Shown here piece by piece: positions 5,955-13,386 of a DNA stretch of 13,386 nt. Origin of the DNA: Gammaproteobacteria bacterium (GTDB lineage: Bacteria; Pseudomonadota; Gammaproteobacteria; Pseudomonadales; Azotimanducaceae_A). Below the pieces are notes generated by a model. It was not told the DNA's origin. It saw nothing but the letters and a program-made list of their open reading frames with translations, and made no database searches. Every line of letters begins with the position of its first letter. Within the stretch, counting starts at the first letter, position 1. Where the stretch lies: assembly GCA_028819775.1 (NCBI GenBank), contig JAPPKV010000176.1, positions 1 through 13,386 on the forward strand, in the 5' to 3' direction. The translations under genes and the position numbers were made by a program.

Positions 5955-8546
5955 ATGTTGGCAGGTGAAAATTCTCGTCGTTGTGTATCGACGCAAGTTC
6001 CCATGCGCCGAGTAGCCGGGCTGGCGTTGACCGTGGCCGGCACGTGCTTCGCGCTGGGCGGCTCGCCAGCCGTAGGGGAAGAGGAATCCGAAGATCAGGA
6101 GCCCGACGGGTTCATGCTCGAAGAGGTCATCGTGACCGCTGATAGGAAGGAACAGTCGTTGCTGGACACTCCCGTCTCGGTGACCGCCTTCGACAGCGAT
6201 GCGATCGAGGACTACCAGATCACCAGCAACAAGGATCTGGAGGTCCGGGTACCCGGGCTGCAGTTCGGACTGGACAGCCCGGCAACGATCCGCGGCATGG
6301 GTTCGCTCTACCGCGGCCTCGCCGGCGACGTCGCGGTGGCGCAGTACTCGAACGATCTCTACTTCGACGAGCCCTACGGCGTCGTCAGTTCGCTCTACGA
6401 CATCGACCGCGTGGAGGTGCTGCGGGGGCCGCAAGGGACGTTGTACGGGCGCAACTCCATCGGCGGCGCCATCAACTACATCAACAAGCGGCCGGAATGG
6501 GAGTTCGGCGCCGGCACCACGGCGGAACTTTCGTCCCTCAATGGCCGCCGCCTGAATGGCTTCGTCACCGGCCCCATCAATGACAACGTGGCATACCGAT
6601 TCACCGTCGAGTGGCAGGAGACGGACGGCAACCAGGAGAACATCAGCGGCCCCGACCTCGGCGCCAAGGGGGACTACAACTTGAGCCCGCAGCTTGCCTT
6701 CCAGCATGGTCCGGTGACGTTGAACCTTCGCTACAGCTCGTTCGAACAGGACGCCAAGAGCGAAGTCCGGGTGCCGGTCCGCTACCCGTCCACCCAGGTA
6801 GAGTTTCATCCCAATCCCGTCGATGGCAGGCCGAGCCCCGCGCGCAACAACTACTACATGTACCCGAGGTCGCGGCCGCCCGCGACCGGCGGGAGGGATC
6901 TCGCCAACAAGGTGGACATGAACCGACAAGGCTCCACCGACGTGTCCCGGGACGCCGTCACGCTGCACGCGACCTACGAGCTAACGGACAACCTGAGCGT
7001 CAAGTACATCCTCGGCGACTCGGACCTCACGCTCGGACTTCTGGGACAGGACTTCGACGGCACGAGTCTTGTGGGCAGCGACGCGGACCCGTTCCTGTCG
7101 TCCAACGCCATGCGACCGTTCCCCGACATCGCCATCGACTTCGTGTACGACGTCCTGCTCACCACCCACGAGTTGCAGGTGGCTTTCGATACGGAACGGT
7201 TGAGCGCCATCGCGGGCGCGTACTACCTGGACCAGGAATACGAGAGCAACATCAACATCTTCGACTACGCCAACCGGGCGGTTCATACCAATACCGACGA
7301 CCTGTGGCGGGCGACCTTCGGCTTTGGATTCACCGACATCTTCGGCGAACGACTCGTCCTCGGCGACGATCGCTGGATTTCGCCCCACGTTCCGGACGGG
7401 TCCAGCCAGTGGTATTTCGCACCCACGGTTAGAACGGTCGAGTCGTGGGCCGTCTTCAGCCAGGCCACCTACGAATTCAACGCCGCGTGGCGCGTTACCG
7501 CCGGACTGCGCTACACGGAGGACGAAAAGAGGATCGTTCAGGACGAGGATCACGTGGTGATCGGCGAGTTCGACCCGCTCGGGGCGCTTCTCGGCGACGG
7601 CTCGGACTTCACGCGCACGGCGCCCGCGGTTTTCAACCGGATCACGCCACTGCTCGTGCAGAACTTCGACAAGGTCACCGGCAACGTGTCCATCGAACAC
7701 ACCACGGCTCGCGGCGAGTTGATCTACGGTCGGATCTCCACCGGGTACCGCTCCGGGGGGCCGGTGATCGACCGGCCACCGCCATTCGACCGCTACGACG
7801 ACGAGAACCTGATCTCCTACGAGGCGGGCTACAAGGGCGACTTGTTCGAGGACCGGGTGCGACTGTTGGTTTCCGGATTCCTCTACGACTTCGGCAACTA
7901 CCAGCAGATCATCCGGCTGCGCGAACTGCAGCCGGTGCCTAGGAACTTCACGGTCATCGACAACCTGCCCGACACCACGATGCAGGGCGTCGAGATCGAA
8001 GCGACGTTCAACATTTCCGAGAACGCGAGACTTAGCGGTTTCTACGCCTACCAGACGTCGTCGCTCGGCCCGATCATGATCCCCGACCGGCTCGACCCCA
8101 ACCAGGAGTTCGATCGGGTGGACTATGTCAGCCCGACGACCGGACAGCCGGCCGTCGCATACCTGGAACGGCCCGTCGATCTCGAGGGCAACGACCTACC
8201 CAACATGCCGAACCACAAGTGGTCGGTGACCGCCGACTACGCCCACCCCCTCGGCAATGGCGGCCAATTGCTCTTCAGCACCAGCTACTCGTTCACGGGC
8301 GAACGGTTCAACCGCATCCACAACATCCCCTACGACGTGCTGGACAGTTTCACCCGCTGGGACGGCAGCGTGACCTGGGTCCCGGCCGCCGGGAATCGCT
8401 CGTTGACCTTCTTCGTGGAGAACATCAACGACCGGATCGGCATCATGGAGTTGGAGTCGAACGGCTGGAGCGACGGCTACTACCAAGACGCCACCCTGAC
8501 CGACCCGCAGTTCATGGGCTTGGTGTTCCGGTGGGAAATGGAATAG
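5955..8546 (+). CDS. TonB-dependent outer-membrane receptor, full length
   Basis: An 863-residue TBDR that imports an unidentified ligand across the outer membrane. Numbered from ATG 5955: signal peptide with Arg pair and hydrophobic core (17-36, MRRVAGLALTVAGTCFALGG), an acidic linker, TonB-box-like LEEVIVTA (55-62), plug with DTPVSVTAF (71-79), TIRGMGS (111-117) and VEVLRGPQGTLYGRNSIGGA (153-172), then a ~680-residue barrel. The signal peptide is preceded by a 16-residue extension; the start is chosen because AGGGAGG precedes it. The plug segment usually reading VAVYVDGV is replaced by VAQYSNDLYFD. The last residues are FRWEME, so the usual terminal aromatic is three residues in. No cysteine is seen in the mature part, unlike the paralogue at 1-2013. 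It leads a tight gene group: the oxygenase gene begins 22 bases after its stop. Nearby binding proteins suggest a peptide-like ligand, but this is inference. Confidence 0.96.
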   Translation: MLAGENSRRCVSTQVPMRRVAGLALTVAGTCFALGGSPAVGEEESEDQEPDGFMLEEVIVTADRKEQSLLDTPVSVTAFDSDAIEDYQITSNKDLEVRVPGLQFGLDSPATIRGMGSLYRGLAGDVAVAQYSNDLYFDEPYGVVSSLYDIDRVEVLRGPQGTLYGRNSIGGAINYINKRPEWEFGAGTTAELSSLNGRRLNGFVTGPINDNVAYRFTVEWQETDGNQENISGPDLGAKGDYNLSPQLAFQHGPVTLNLRYSSFEQDAKSEVRVPVRYPSTQVEFHPNPVDGRPSPARNNYYMYPRSRPPATGGRDLANKVDMNRQGSTDVSRDAVTLHATYELTDNLSVKYILGDSDLTLGLLGQDFDGTSLVGSDADPFLSSNAMRPFPDIAIDFVYDVLLTTHELQVAFDTERLSAIAGAYYLDQEYESNINIFDYANRAVHTNTDDLWRATFGFGFTDIFGERLVLGDDRWISPHVPDGSSQWYFAPTVRTVESWAVFSQATYEFNAAWRVTAGLRYTEDEKRIVQDEDHVVIGEFDPLGALLGDGSDFTRTAPAVFNRITPLLVQNFDKVTGNVSIEHTTARGELIYGRISTGYRSGGPVIDRPPPFDRYDDENLISYEAGYKGDLFEDRVRLLVSGFLYDFGNYQQIIRLRELQPVPRNFTVIDNLPDTTMQGVEIEATFNISENARLSGFYAYQTSSLGPIMIPDRLDPNQEFDRVDYVSPTTGQPAVAYLERPVDLEGNDLPNMPNHKWSVTADYAHPLGNGGQLLFSTSYSFTGERFNRIHNIPYDVLDSFTRWDGSVTWVPAAGNRSLTFFVENINDRIGIMELESNGWSDGYYQDATLTDPQFMGLVFRWEME

Positions 8547-8568
8547 TCCGGGAAATACGGGAAAGGTA

Positions 8569-10215
8569 ATGGGCACCCATCCGATCCTGCTCGGCGACGA
8601 GCAGGTGCGGCGCTACGTGGCGGACGGCTTCCTCGCCTTCGACACGGGGCTCGAACCGGGCTTCCACGACGCGGTCGCCGCCGAACTCGCGGTGAGCATG
8701 AACGAGGGGTCGGCGTTGCTGGGCGACAACCTGCTGCCCCGGATCCCGATGCTCGGCGACCTCCTGGACTCGCCCGCCGTGGACGGCGCGATGAAGAGCC
8801 TCCTCGGCGAGGACTACGCCTGGGCGCCGCACCGCTTTCCCCACAACAGCGAACCCTTGGCGGCTGCCGACCGATCCGACGACTTCGATCCCTTCCTGAA
8901 CAACGCTCGGATGGGACCCGGGTCGATCTCCGGTTCCGGCTGGCATCAGGACGGCCACTCGAAGGCAGGCCGCAGCCGTTGGCATACGTTCCGCGCCGCG
9001 AACCTGTTCTATTTTCCGCAGGACACACCGCTCGCAAAGGGACCGACCCGGTTGCTCGCGGGCAGCCACCTCTACGCGAACATCACCCTGGCAACGCCGG
9101 ATCAGGTCGTGTTGCGCGATATTCCCAAAGGCACGGCGATCATCGCGGACTTCGACGTCGGCCACGCCGGCACGCCGAACCGAACCGACGCCACACGCTA
9201 CATGCTGAAGTTCGTGGTGCTGCGCATGCAGAGCCCGACCCGGCCGACCTGGGATCACCACGACCCGGCGTGGCGAACACCCAACGGCTTGTTCACGCCC
9301 CACGATCTGCCCGAAGCATGGACATCGCTCTGGAACTGGCTGCGCGGCGCGCCGCGCAACGAAGGCGTTTCCGCGTCACCCGACGAACTCCCGCGATTGC
9401 TCGACGAGATGCGCGCACGAAACCCGCAGCAGCGGCTAGCGGCGATGTACCAACTCGCAGCCATGGGCGATACGGCCGTCCGCCCAATGATCGACGCGCT
9501 CCTGGCAACAGCAGGCCTCGACCGCCACGTCGCGCCCACCCCCGATGACATGGGCTACTACGGGAAGTCCGAGGATCATCTGGAGCGCAAGTTCTCGCCC
9601 CGGCAGTTCGTTCCGGAAGACGCTGCGGTGGTGCTCGGCGCCATCGGAGCACCAGCCGTCGAACCCCTCGCCGCGCTGCTCGATCACGAAGATCCGTGGA
9701 TGAGGATCAATGCCGCCTACGCGTTGGGCGAAGCCGGACCGGCCGCTGCAGGGAGCCATGCCGATCGTATCGGCGAACTGCTCGACGATCATCTCGCGGC
9801 GGTGGCGCAGGCCGCCACGGATGCCCTGTGCACCCTGCCCTGTTTCGGATCGCCCACCGTGGCCCGTCTGCATCGCGTACTGGCCCACGACCTCGACGAC
9901 GGCGAAGAGCCCGCGATGGGCGAACCCAGTCTCGGCGGCCGGTGGACCAGGCAGAACCATCTGCGCTATCTGGCTTCGTTGGCCCTCCTTGCACGCGTCA
10001 CGGGCTCGGATCCGCCCGACGGGTTGGAGCAGGCGTTCATCGCGGGCCTCGACGACGAGACGGGCTATACGCAGGCGATCGCCTGCCAGGGCCTCGAACG
10101 GCTTGGGACACGAACCGGGCTCAAGGCAGCCGTTCGCCACCTGCAAACGAGACGCTGGGACCCCAATCACATTCGACTGGCCGAAGGTCCGCCCCGCCGC
10201 GCAGTCCGCGCGTAG
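8569..10215 (+). CDS. Phytanoyl-CoA dioxygenase (PhyH)-type Fe(II)/2-oxoglutarate oxygenase fused to a HEAT-repeat domain
   Basis: A 548-residue cytoplasmic protein with no signal peptide. Residues 1-260 resemble the PhyH family of non-haem iron, 2-oxoglutarate-dependent hydroxylases. The iron triad can be read as H126-x-D128 in SGSGWHQDGH and H199 in DFDVGHAG, with R210 in ATRYMLKF placed to bind the 2-oxoglutarate carboxylate; an LLAGSHLY segment (162-169) is also typical. Residues about 280-530 hold HEAT-like helical repeats, clearest at 361-390 (EPLAALLDHEDPWMRINAAY) and also near 296-312 and 498-525. The fusion roughly doubles the ~250-300 residues usual for a bacterial PhyH protein. HEAT repeats commonly mediate protein binding, so the tail may recruit a partner or carrier-bound substrate. 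It sits 22 bases after a TBDR gene and before an ABC exporter pair. A GAAAGG purine stretch precedes the ATG at short spacing. The substrate is unknown; hydroxylation is the expected chemistry. Confidence 0.9.
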   Translation: MGTHPILLGDEQVRRYVADGFLAFDTGLEPGFHDAVAAELAVSMNEGSALLGDNLLPRIPMLGDLLDSPAVDGAMKSLLGEDYAWAPHRFPHNSEPLAAADRSDDFDPFLNNARMGPGSISGSGWHQDGHSKAGRSRWHTFRAANLFYFPQDTPLAKGPTRLLAGSHLYANITLATPDQVVLRDIPKGTAIIADFDVGHAGTPNRTDATRYMLKFVVLRMQSPTRPTWDHHDPAWRTPNGLFTPHDLPEAWTSLWNWLRGAPRNEGVSASPDELPRLLDEMRARNPQQRLAAMYQLAAMGDTAVRPMIDALLATAGLDRHVAPTPDDMGYYGKSEDHLERKFSPRQFVPEDAAVVLGAIGAPAVEPLAALLDHEDPWMRINAAYALGEAGPAAAGSHADRIGELLDDHLAAVAQAATDALCTLPCFGSPTVARLHRVLAHDLDDGEEPAMGEPSLGGRWTRQNHLRYLASLALLARVTGSDPPDGLEQAFIAGLDDETGYTQAIACQGLERLGTRTGLKAAVRHLQTRRWDPNHIRLAEGPPRRAVRA

Positions 10216-10269
10216 GGGCGACGTTTGCCGTCGTCCGAAAATCGGGACGCCACGAGGGCGTCCCCTACG
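10211..10269. repeat. Palindromic repeat element (REP/MITE-like) between oxygenase and ABC genes
   Basis: The 59-base element has perfect 8-base ends, CGTAGGGG (10211-10218) and CCCCTACG (10262-10269). Inside are two hairpins: CGACG-TTTGC-CGTCG (10219-10233) and GGGACGCC-ACGAG-GGCGTCCC (10244-10264), the second an 8-bp perfect stem sharing bases with the right end. GTAGGGGCG-type palindromes are, from memory, frequent dispersed repeats in environmental bacterial genomes. The oxygenase stop codon (TAG 10213-10215) lies inside the left end, and the element stops 6 bases before the ABC start, so it fills the gap between the two genes. It could affect transcript stability or partial termination. 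Confidence 0.65.
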
Positions 10270-10275
10270 GGTCTA

Positions 10276-12174
10276 ATGCCCATTGAGCGTTTCGGCCTGG
10301 GTGCCGCGCTCTGGCGCACTAGGCGCTACATCCTGCCCGAACTCAAGCACTTCATCGTGTTCGCGGTGTTGTCGGGCGTCGCCATGCTGCTCGAACTCGC
10401 CTCGACGCTCGTGTTCTTCGATCTCCTGACCAACAAGGTGTTCCTGGGCGACCCCTTGTCCCGCACGCAGGCAAGCCTGCTTGGTCTCGACCCCGCGCGG
10501 TTCGTCGACATCGAAACCCTAGACGAGGGGGCGCGGTTCACGCTGCGAACGGTGTTCCTCGTGGTCGCGGGCGCCCTGATGGCCACCGGGTTCCTGCTCG
10601 GCACCGGACTGGGCTACTACCTCACCTGGATCCTGCAACGGGTCAACCAGCACCTTCGTCTGGCCATGATGGATCGCGCCGTGCACCTGTCTCTGCGCTA
10701 TCACGACGAGGCGCCCGTGGGCGATGCGATCTACCGCGTCTACCAAGACAGCGCGATGGTGACCACCGTGGTCCAGAACGCGTTGATCCAACCGGTCACG
10801 GCACTCGCCAACCTCGGCATCGCCCTTGTCGCGATCGGCTTCTTCGAGCCGTACCTCGGCTTGCTGTTCCTGATCGCGGCCATCCCCTCGATCCTCGCGG
10901 CCCGCGCCTTCACGCCTCGCCTCCGCGACACAAGCGCACGCTCGAGGCTAGCCAACAGCGCCCTGACCTCGCACATCCAAGAGAGCGTCAACGGGGTGCG
11001 CGTGCTCAAGGCCCAGCAAGCGGAGGACGCCGCCTTCAACACGTTTCGCCAGCGCTCACACCGAGCGCTCGACCGCGCCTACGAGTTGCGTCGGCGCATC
11101 GCCGTACTGAACCTCCTGGTGTTCCTCTTCACGGCTGCCGCGGTCATTGGAGCGGACTACCTGATGACGCAATGGGTGTGGGCCGAGGCGCCGACATTCG
11201 GCCACGGCCTAGTGGCTGTTGTGGGTTTCGCCGTGTGGAATCTCGGTGCGTTCCAGGCCGCCCGCGACCGGAACATCGCCATCGGCGGTGTCAGCGTAGC
11301 GCTCGCGAACCTCTGGAGCCTGCTGCAGGACATCGGCACCGGGCTCAAGCGGGCGTTCTTCCTCCTCGACCTCGAACCCGAGGTGCAGGACCAACCGGGC
11401 GCCAAGCCGTTGCCCCAAGTCCGGGAAGGCGTCTCCTTCGCCCATGTCGACTTCGCCTACCGGGCGGATGTGCCCGTCATCCGCGATGCCACGTTCACCG
11501 CTCGAGTCGGAACCGTCACGGCCATCGTGGGTGCCTCCGGGGCGGGAAAGTCCACGTTGATGAGCCTGCTGCTACGGCTCTACGACGTGGACCGCGGCGA
11601 AATCCGCATCGACGGAGAGGACGTTCGAAACATCCGGGTTGGTTCGCTACGGGACGGCATCGGCATCGTCCTACAAGAAAATGCCCTATTCCCGACCAGC
11701 ATCGCCGACAACATCCGCTTCGCGTCTCCCGACGCCGACAACGCATCGGTGCGAGCGGCTGCGGTCACGGCTTGCGCCGACGAGTTCATCGAGACCTTGC
11801 CAGGACGCTACTCAACCGAACTCGGCGAGCGGGGTGCCAAACTCTCGACGGGTCAGCGGCAACGGATTTCCATCGCCCGGGCTGTGGCGAAGGGTGCGCC
11901 GATCCTGATCCTCGACGAACCCACCGCATCACTCGACGTGGATACCGAGCGAGACGTGCTCGAACGCCTAACCGAATGGGGCCGTGACAAGGTCATTTTT
12001 CTCATCACCCACAGGATCCGCACGATCCGGCGGGCCCACCAAGTGCTCTTCATCGAGCAGGGTGCGGTTGTCGAGCAAGGCAGCCACGAAGCGTTGATGA
12101 ACCATCCAGACGGGCGATACCGGGCATTCGCGAGCGGCGAGAGCCTTGCCGCGATCAACAGCACCCATGCCTGA
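10276..12174 (+). CDS. ABC exporter half-transporter (transmembrane plus ATPase domains), subunit 1
   Basis: A 632-residue fused exporter subunit (ABC_membrane plus ABC_tran). From ATG 10276 it has six hydrophobic segments (about 26-50, 91-116, 170-190, 191-213, 275-295, 309-328), with a ~40-residue outside loop between the first two. The ATPase domain has Walker A GASGAGKST (419-427), Q-loop Gln 467, signature LSTGQ (523-527; Thr replaces the usual Gly), Walker B LILDEP with catalytic Glu 548, and H-loop His 579, so it looks active. It would pump a substrate out of the cytoplasm. The start is uncertain: ATG 10276 has a poor ribosome site, while TTG 10225 follows AGGGG with six-base spacing but would add 17 residues encoded by the palindromic repeat. 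The next gene's ATG overlaps this stop by 8 bases, and both subunits share a GD-IYR motif after the second membrane segment, which indicates a heterodimer. The cargo is unknown. Confidence 0.94.
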   Translation: MPIERFGLGAALWRTRRYILPELKHFIVFAVLSGVAMLLELASTLVFFDLLTNKVFLGDPLSRTQASLLGLDPARFVDIETLDEGARFTLRTVFLVVAGALMATGFLLGTGLGYYLTWILQRVNQHLRLAMMDRAVHLSLRYHDEAPVGDAIYRVYQDSAMVTTVVQNALIQPVTALANLGIALVAIGFFEPYLGLLFLIAAIPSILAARAFTPRLRDTSARSRLANSALTSHIQESVNGVRVLKAQQAEDAAFNTFRQRSHRALDRAYELRRRIAVLNLLVFLFTAAAVIGADYLMTQWVWAEAPTFGHGLVAVVGFAVWNLGAFQAARDRNIAIGGVSVALANLWSLLQDIGTGLKRAFFLLDLEPEVQDQPGAKPLPQVREGVSFAHVDFAYRADVPVIRDATFTARVGTVTAIVGASGAGKSTLMSLLLRLYDVDRGEIRIDGEDVRNIRVGSLRDGIGIVLQENALFPTSIADNIRFASPDADNASVRAAAVTACADEFIETLPGRYSTELGERGAKLSTGQRQRISIARAVAKGAPILILDEPTASLDVDTERDVLERLTEWGRDKVIFLITHRIRTIRRAHQVLFIEQGAVVEQGSHEALMNHPDGRYRAFASGESLAAINSTHA

Positions 12175-13386
12175 CCCGACGCGGCAACCTCCCGGTCGGT
12201 CGTACGACGATGTCGTCGACGTCCACACGGACCTCACCGCTGCGGACGTGTTTCGCATCCTGGGGCGGTGCCTGGTCTACATCCGCCCGCATTGGCGACT
12301 GTTCGCACTCAAGTTCGGCCTGATGCTCGGCAGTTTCGCCCCACTCCTCGTGGTGCCCTGGCCGATCAAGATTCTCGTCGACCACGTGGTGCTCCAGCAT
12401 CCGCTTGCCGAGTCGACGATCCGCTTCCCACCGTTCTTCGAGCCGTTCGTCACCGCCGTCGCGGGTCTCGACTCGTCCGGCTTGCTCCTGGCCACGCTGG
12501 CGCTCCTAGGCGGGCTGGTAGTCCTGTTCGGGGCGGGCACGGGAGACCCCCGGGGCAACCTGGCGTTCCTGGCACAAGGCCAGGACACGGCAACCCAGAG
12601 CGAGAACCTCATCAGCGCGGGCTGGTCCATGGCGGGCGGCGCCTGGGGCTTGGCCGACCTCTTGTGCAACATCCGGCTGGTGCAGCGGGTAACCGACTCC
12701 TTTCGTACGCACCTGTTCCACCGCCTGATACGCCTTCCGATGCCCGTGCTCGACGACCAGCGCATTGGCGACAGCATCTACCGGACCATGTACGACGCGC
12801 CATCGATCCAGGGCATCTGTTTCGACATCACGCTCATGCCGGTGGTGTCGATCCTCGGTGCCGCCGTTTCGGTCTACGTGATGCACTACAGCTTCGGCCA
12901 CATCATCCCGGAGCTGATCTGGCTGGCGATGGCCACGATGCCCTTGGCGCTCCTGTTCACCGCGCCGTTGGCGGGGCTCGCCCGCCGGGCAAGCCAGGCG
13001 AGCCGCAGTTCGGGCACCGCGACCACCAACCGCATCGAGGAGAACACCGCCAACATGATCGCCGTGCAAAGTCACGGGGCCGAGGACAAGCAGCGCGAGG
13101 AATTCTCCGGCGCGAGCGCCGACTCGTTCCGCCGCTATCGGCACGTGGTCGCGGTGGGTATCGCCATCGACGTGGCGTCCTCCCTAGCGCTCCTCGGGGT
13201 GGGCGTCTGGACGTTCCTGCTGGTGACCGAGGAGATCATCGGCGGCAAGTTGCTGCCGGGCGATTTCATCGTCGTGCTCGGACTGTTCTTCACGGTGGCG
13301 GGCGCGTCGATCACATTCGGACGGCTATGGGTGGACTTCCAGAACAACGCGGCAGGCGTGCGCCGGGTGTTCTTCTTCATCGACCT
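12167..13386 (+). CDS. ABC exporter half-transporter, subunit 2, N-terminal membrane domain (3' end outside window)
   Basis: The frame is open from ATG 12167 to the window end, 406 residues, and reads as the membrane domain of an ABC exporter; the ATPase domain lies beyond the edge. ATG 12167 sits in ATGCCTGA, overlapping the stop of subunit 1, and has no clear ribosome site, so translation is probably coupled. Seen in order: a polar N-terminus (1-40), first membrane segment (about 45-68), hydrophobic stretch 103-123, then RVTDSFRTHLFHRLIRLPMP (174-193) and the GDSIYRTMYD segment (201-210) matching subunit 1, two membrane segments (about 222-270), the EENTANMIAVQSHGAEDKQ coupling region (291-309), and two more (about 328-354, 365-385). 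An additional stretch of roughly 45 residues (124-168) separates the hydrophobic run at 103-123 from the usual end of the second membrane helix. Whether its ATPase site is intact cannot be seen. Confidence 0.9.
   Translation, partial: MPDPTRQPPGRSYDDVVDVHTDLTAADVFRILGRCLVYIRPHWRLFALKFGLMLGSFAPLLVVPWPIKILVDHVVLQHPLAESTIRFPPFFEPFVTAVAGLDSSGLLLATLALLGGLVVLFGAGTGDPRGNLAFLAQGQDTATQSENLISAGWSMAGGAWGLADLLCNIRLVQRVTDSFRTHLFHRLIRLPMPVLDDQRIGDSIYRTMYDAPSIQGICFDITLMPVVSILGAAVSVYVMHYSFGHIIPELIWLAMATMPLALLFTAPLAGLARRASQASRSSGTATTNRIEENTANMIAVQSHGAEDKQREEFSGASADSFRRYRHVVAVGIAIDVASSLALLGVGVWTFLLVTEEIIGGKLLPGDFIVVLGLFFTVAGASITFGRLWVDFQNNAAGVRRVFFFID

Noticed and set aside
5727..6968. Long open frame on the - strand (413 codons) opposite the start of the second receptor gene
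   Set aside because: It is antisense to a receptor with clear plug motifs, its product is Val/Arg/Gly-rich with no recognisable domain, and high GC readily leaves such frames open.
2025..10269. Stem-loop at 2025-2058 and palindrome at 10211-10269 as copies of one repeat family
   Set aside because: The arms (GGGCTACCCCC and CGTAGGGG) share only a short G/C-rich core in a different order and the inner structures differ.
1..13386. tRNA, rRNA, CRISPR array, insertion sequence or integrase
   Set aside because: No cloverleaf, regularly spaced repeats, transposase motifs or terminal-repeat-bounded gene was seen.

Overview
The window is about 13.4 kb of moderately high-GC DNA. All seven recognisable genes are on the + strand, packed closely with almost no intergenic space. 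Two TonB-dependent outer-membrane receptors (TBDRs) and two exported periplasmic binding proteins show a Gram-negative host. The receptor type (TonB-box region of the form LEEVIVTADRKE followed by DTPVSVTAF, and plug motif LRGPQGTLYGRNSIGGAIN) is common in marine and environmental Gammaproteobacteria and in Sphingomonad-type Alphaproteobacteria. The binding proteins resemble proteobacterial YejA. I infer an environmental proteobacterium, perhaps from a metagenome, but the sequence does not fix the genus or class.

Layout. (1) 1-2013: C-terminal barrel of a TBDR whose plug lies outside the window. (2) 2025-2058: a strong GC-rich stem-loop. (3) 2097-3881 and 3889-5730: two tandem YejA-type family 5 solute-binding proteins, 7 bases apart. 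The first has a clear signal-peptide region upstream of its first usable start codon but no ATG, GTG or TTG to begin it. (4) 5731-5954: the only sizeable non-coding gap (224 bases), holding a candidate promoter, a short direct repeat and a ribosome binding site. (5) 5955-8546: a complete TBDR, paralogous to the first. (6) 8569-10215: a phytanoyl-CoA-dioxygenase-type Fe(II)/2-oxoglutarate oxygenase fused to a HEAT-repeat tail. (7) 10211-10269: a palindromic repeat covering the stop of the oxygenase gene and reaching almost to the start of the next. (8) 10276-12174 and 12167-13386 (cut by the window edge): two half-size ABC exporter subunits that overlap by 8 bases and probably form a heterodimer.

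How they may work together. Genes 1-3 look like an import arm: outer-membrane capture by a TBDR, then periplasmic binding of an oligopeptide or peptide conjugate. No YejB/YejE/YejF-type permease is visible. Genes 4-7 look like one transcription unit combining a second receptor, a soluble hydroxylase-type enzyme and an ABC exporter pair. A peptide- or metallophore-like compound that is taken up, hydroxylated and exported would fit, but that is inference: no biosynthetic enzyme, precursor peptide or permease is visible. No tRNA, rRNA, CRISPR array, insertion sequence or integrase was found.
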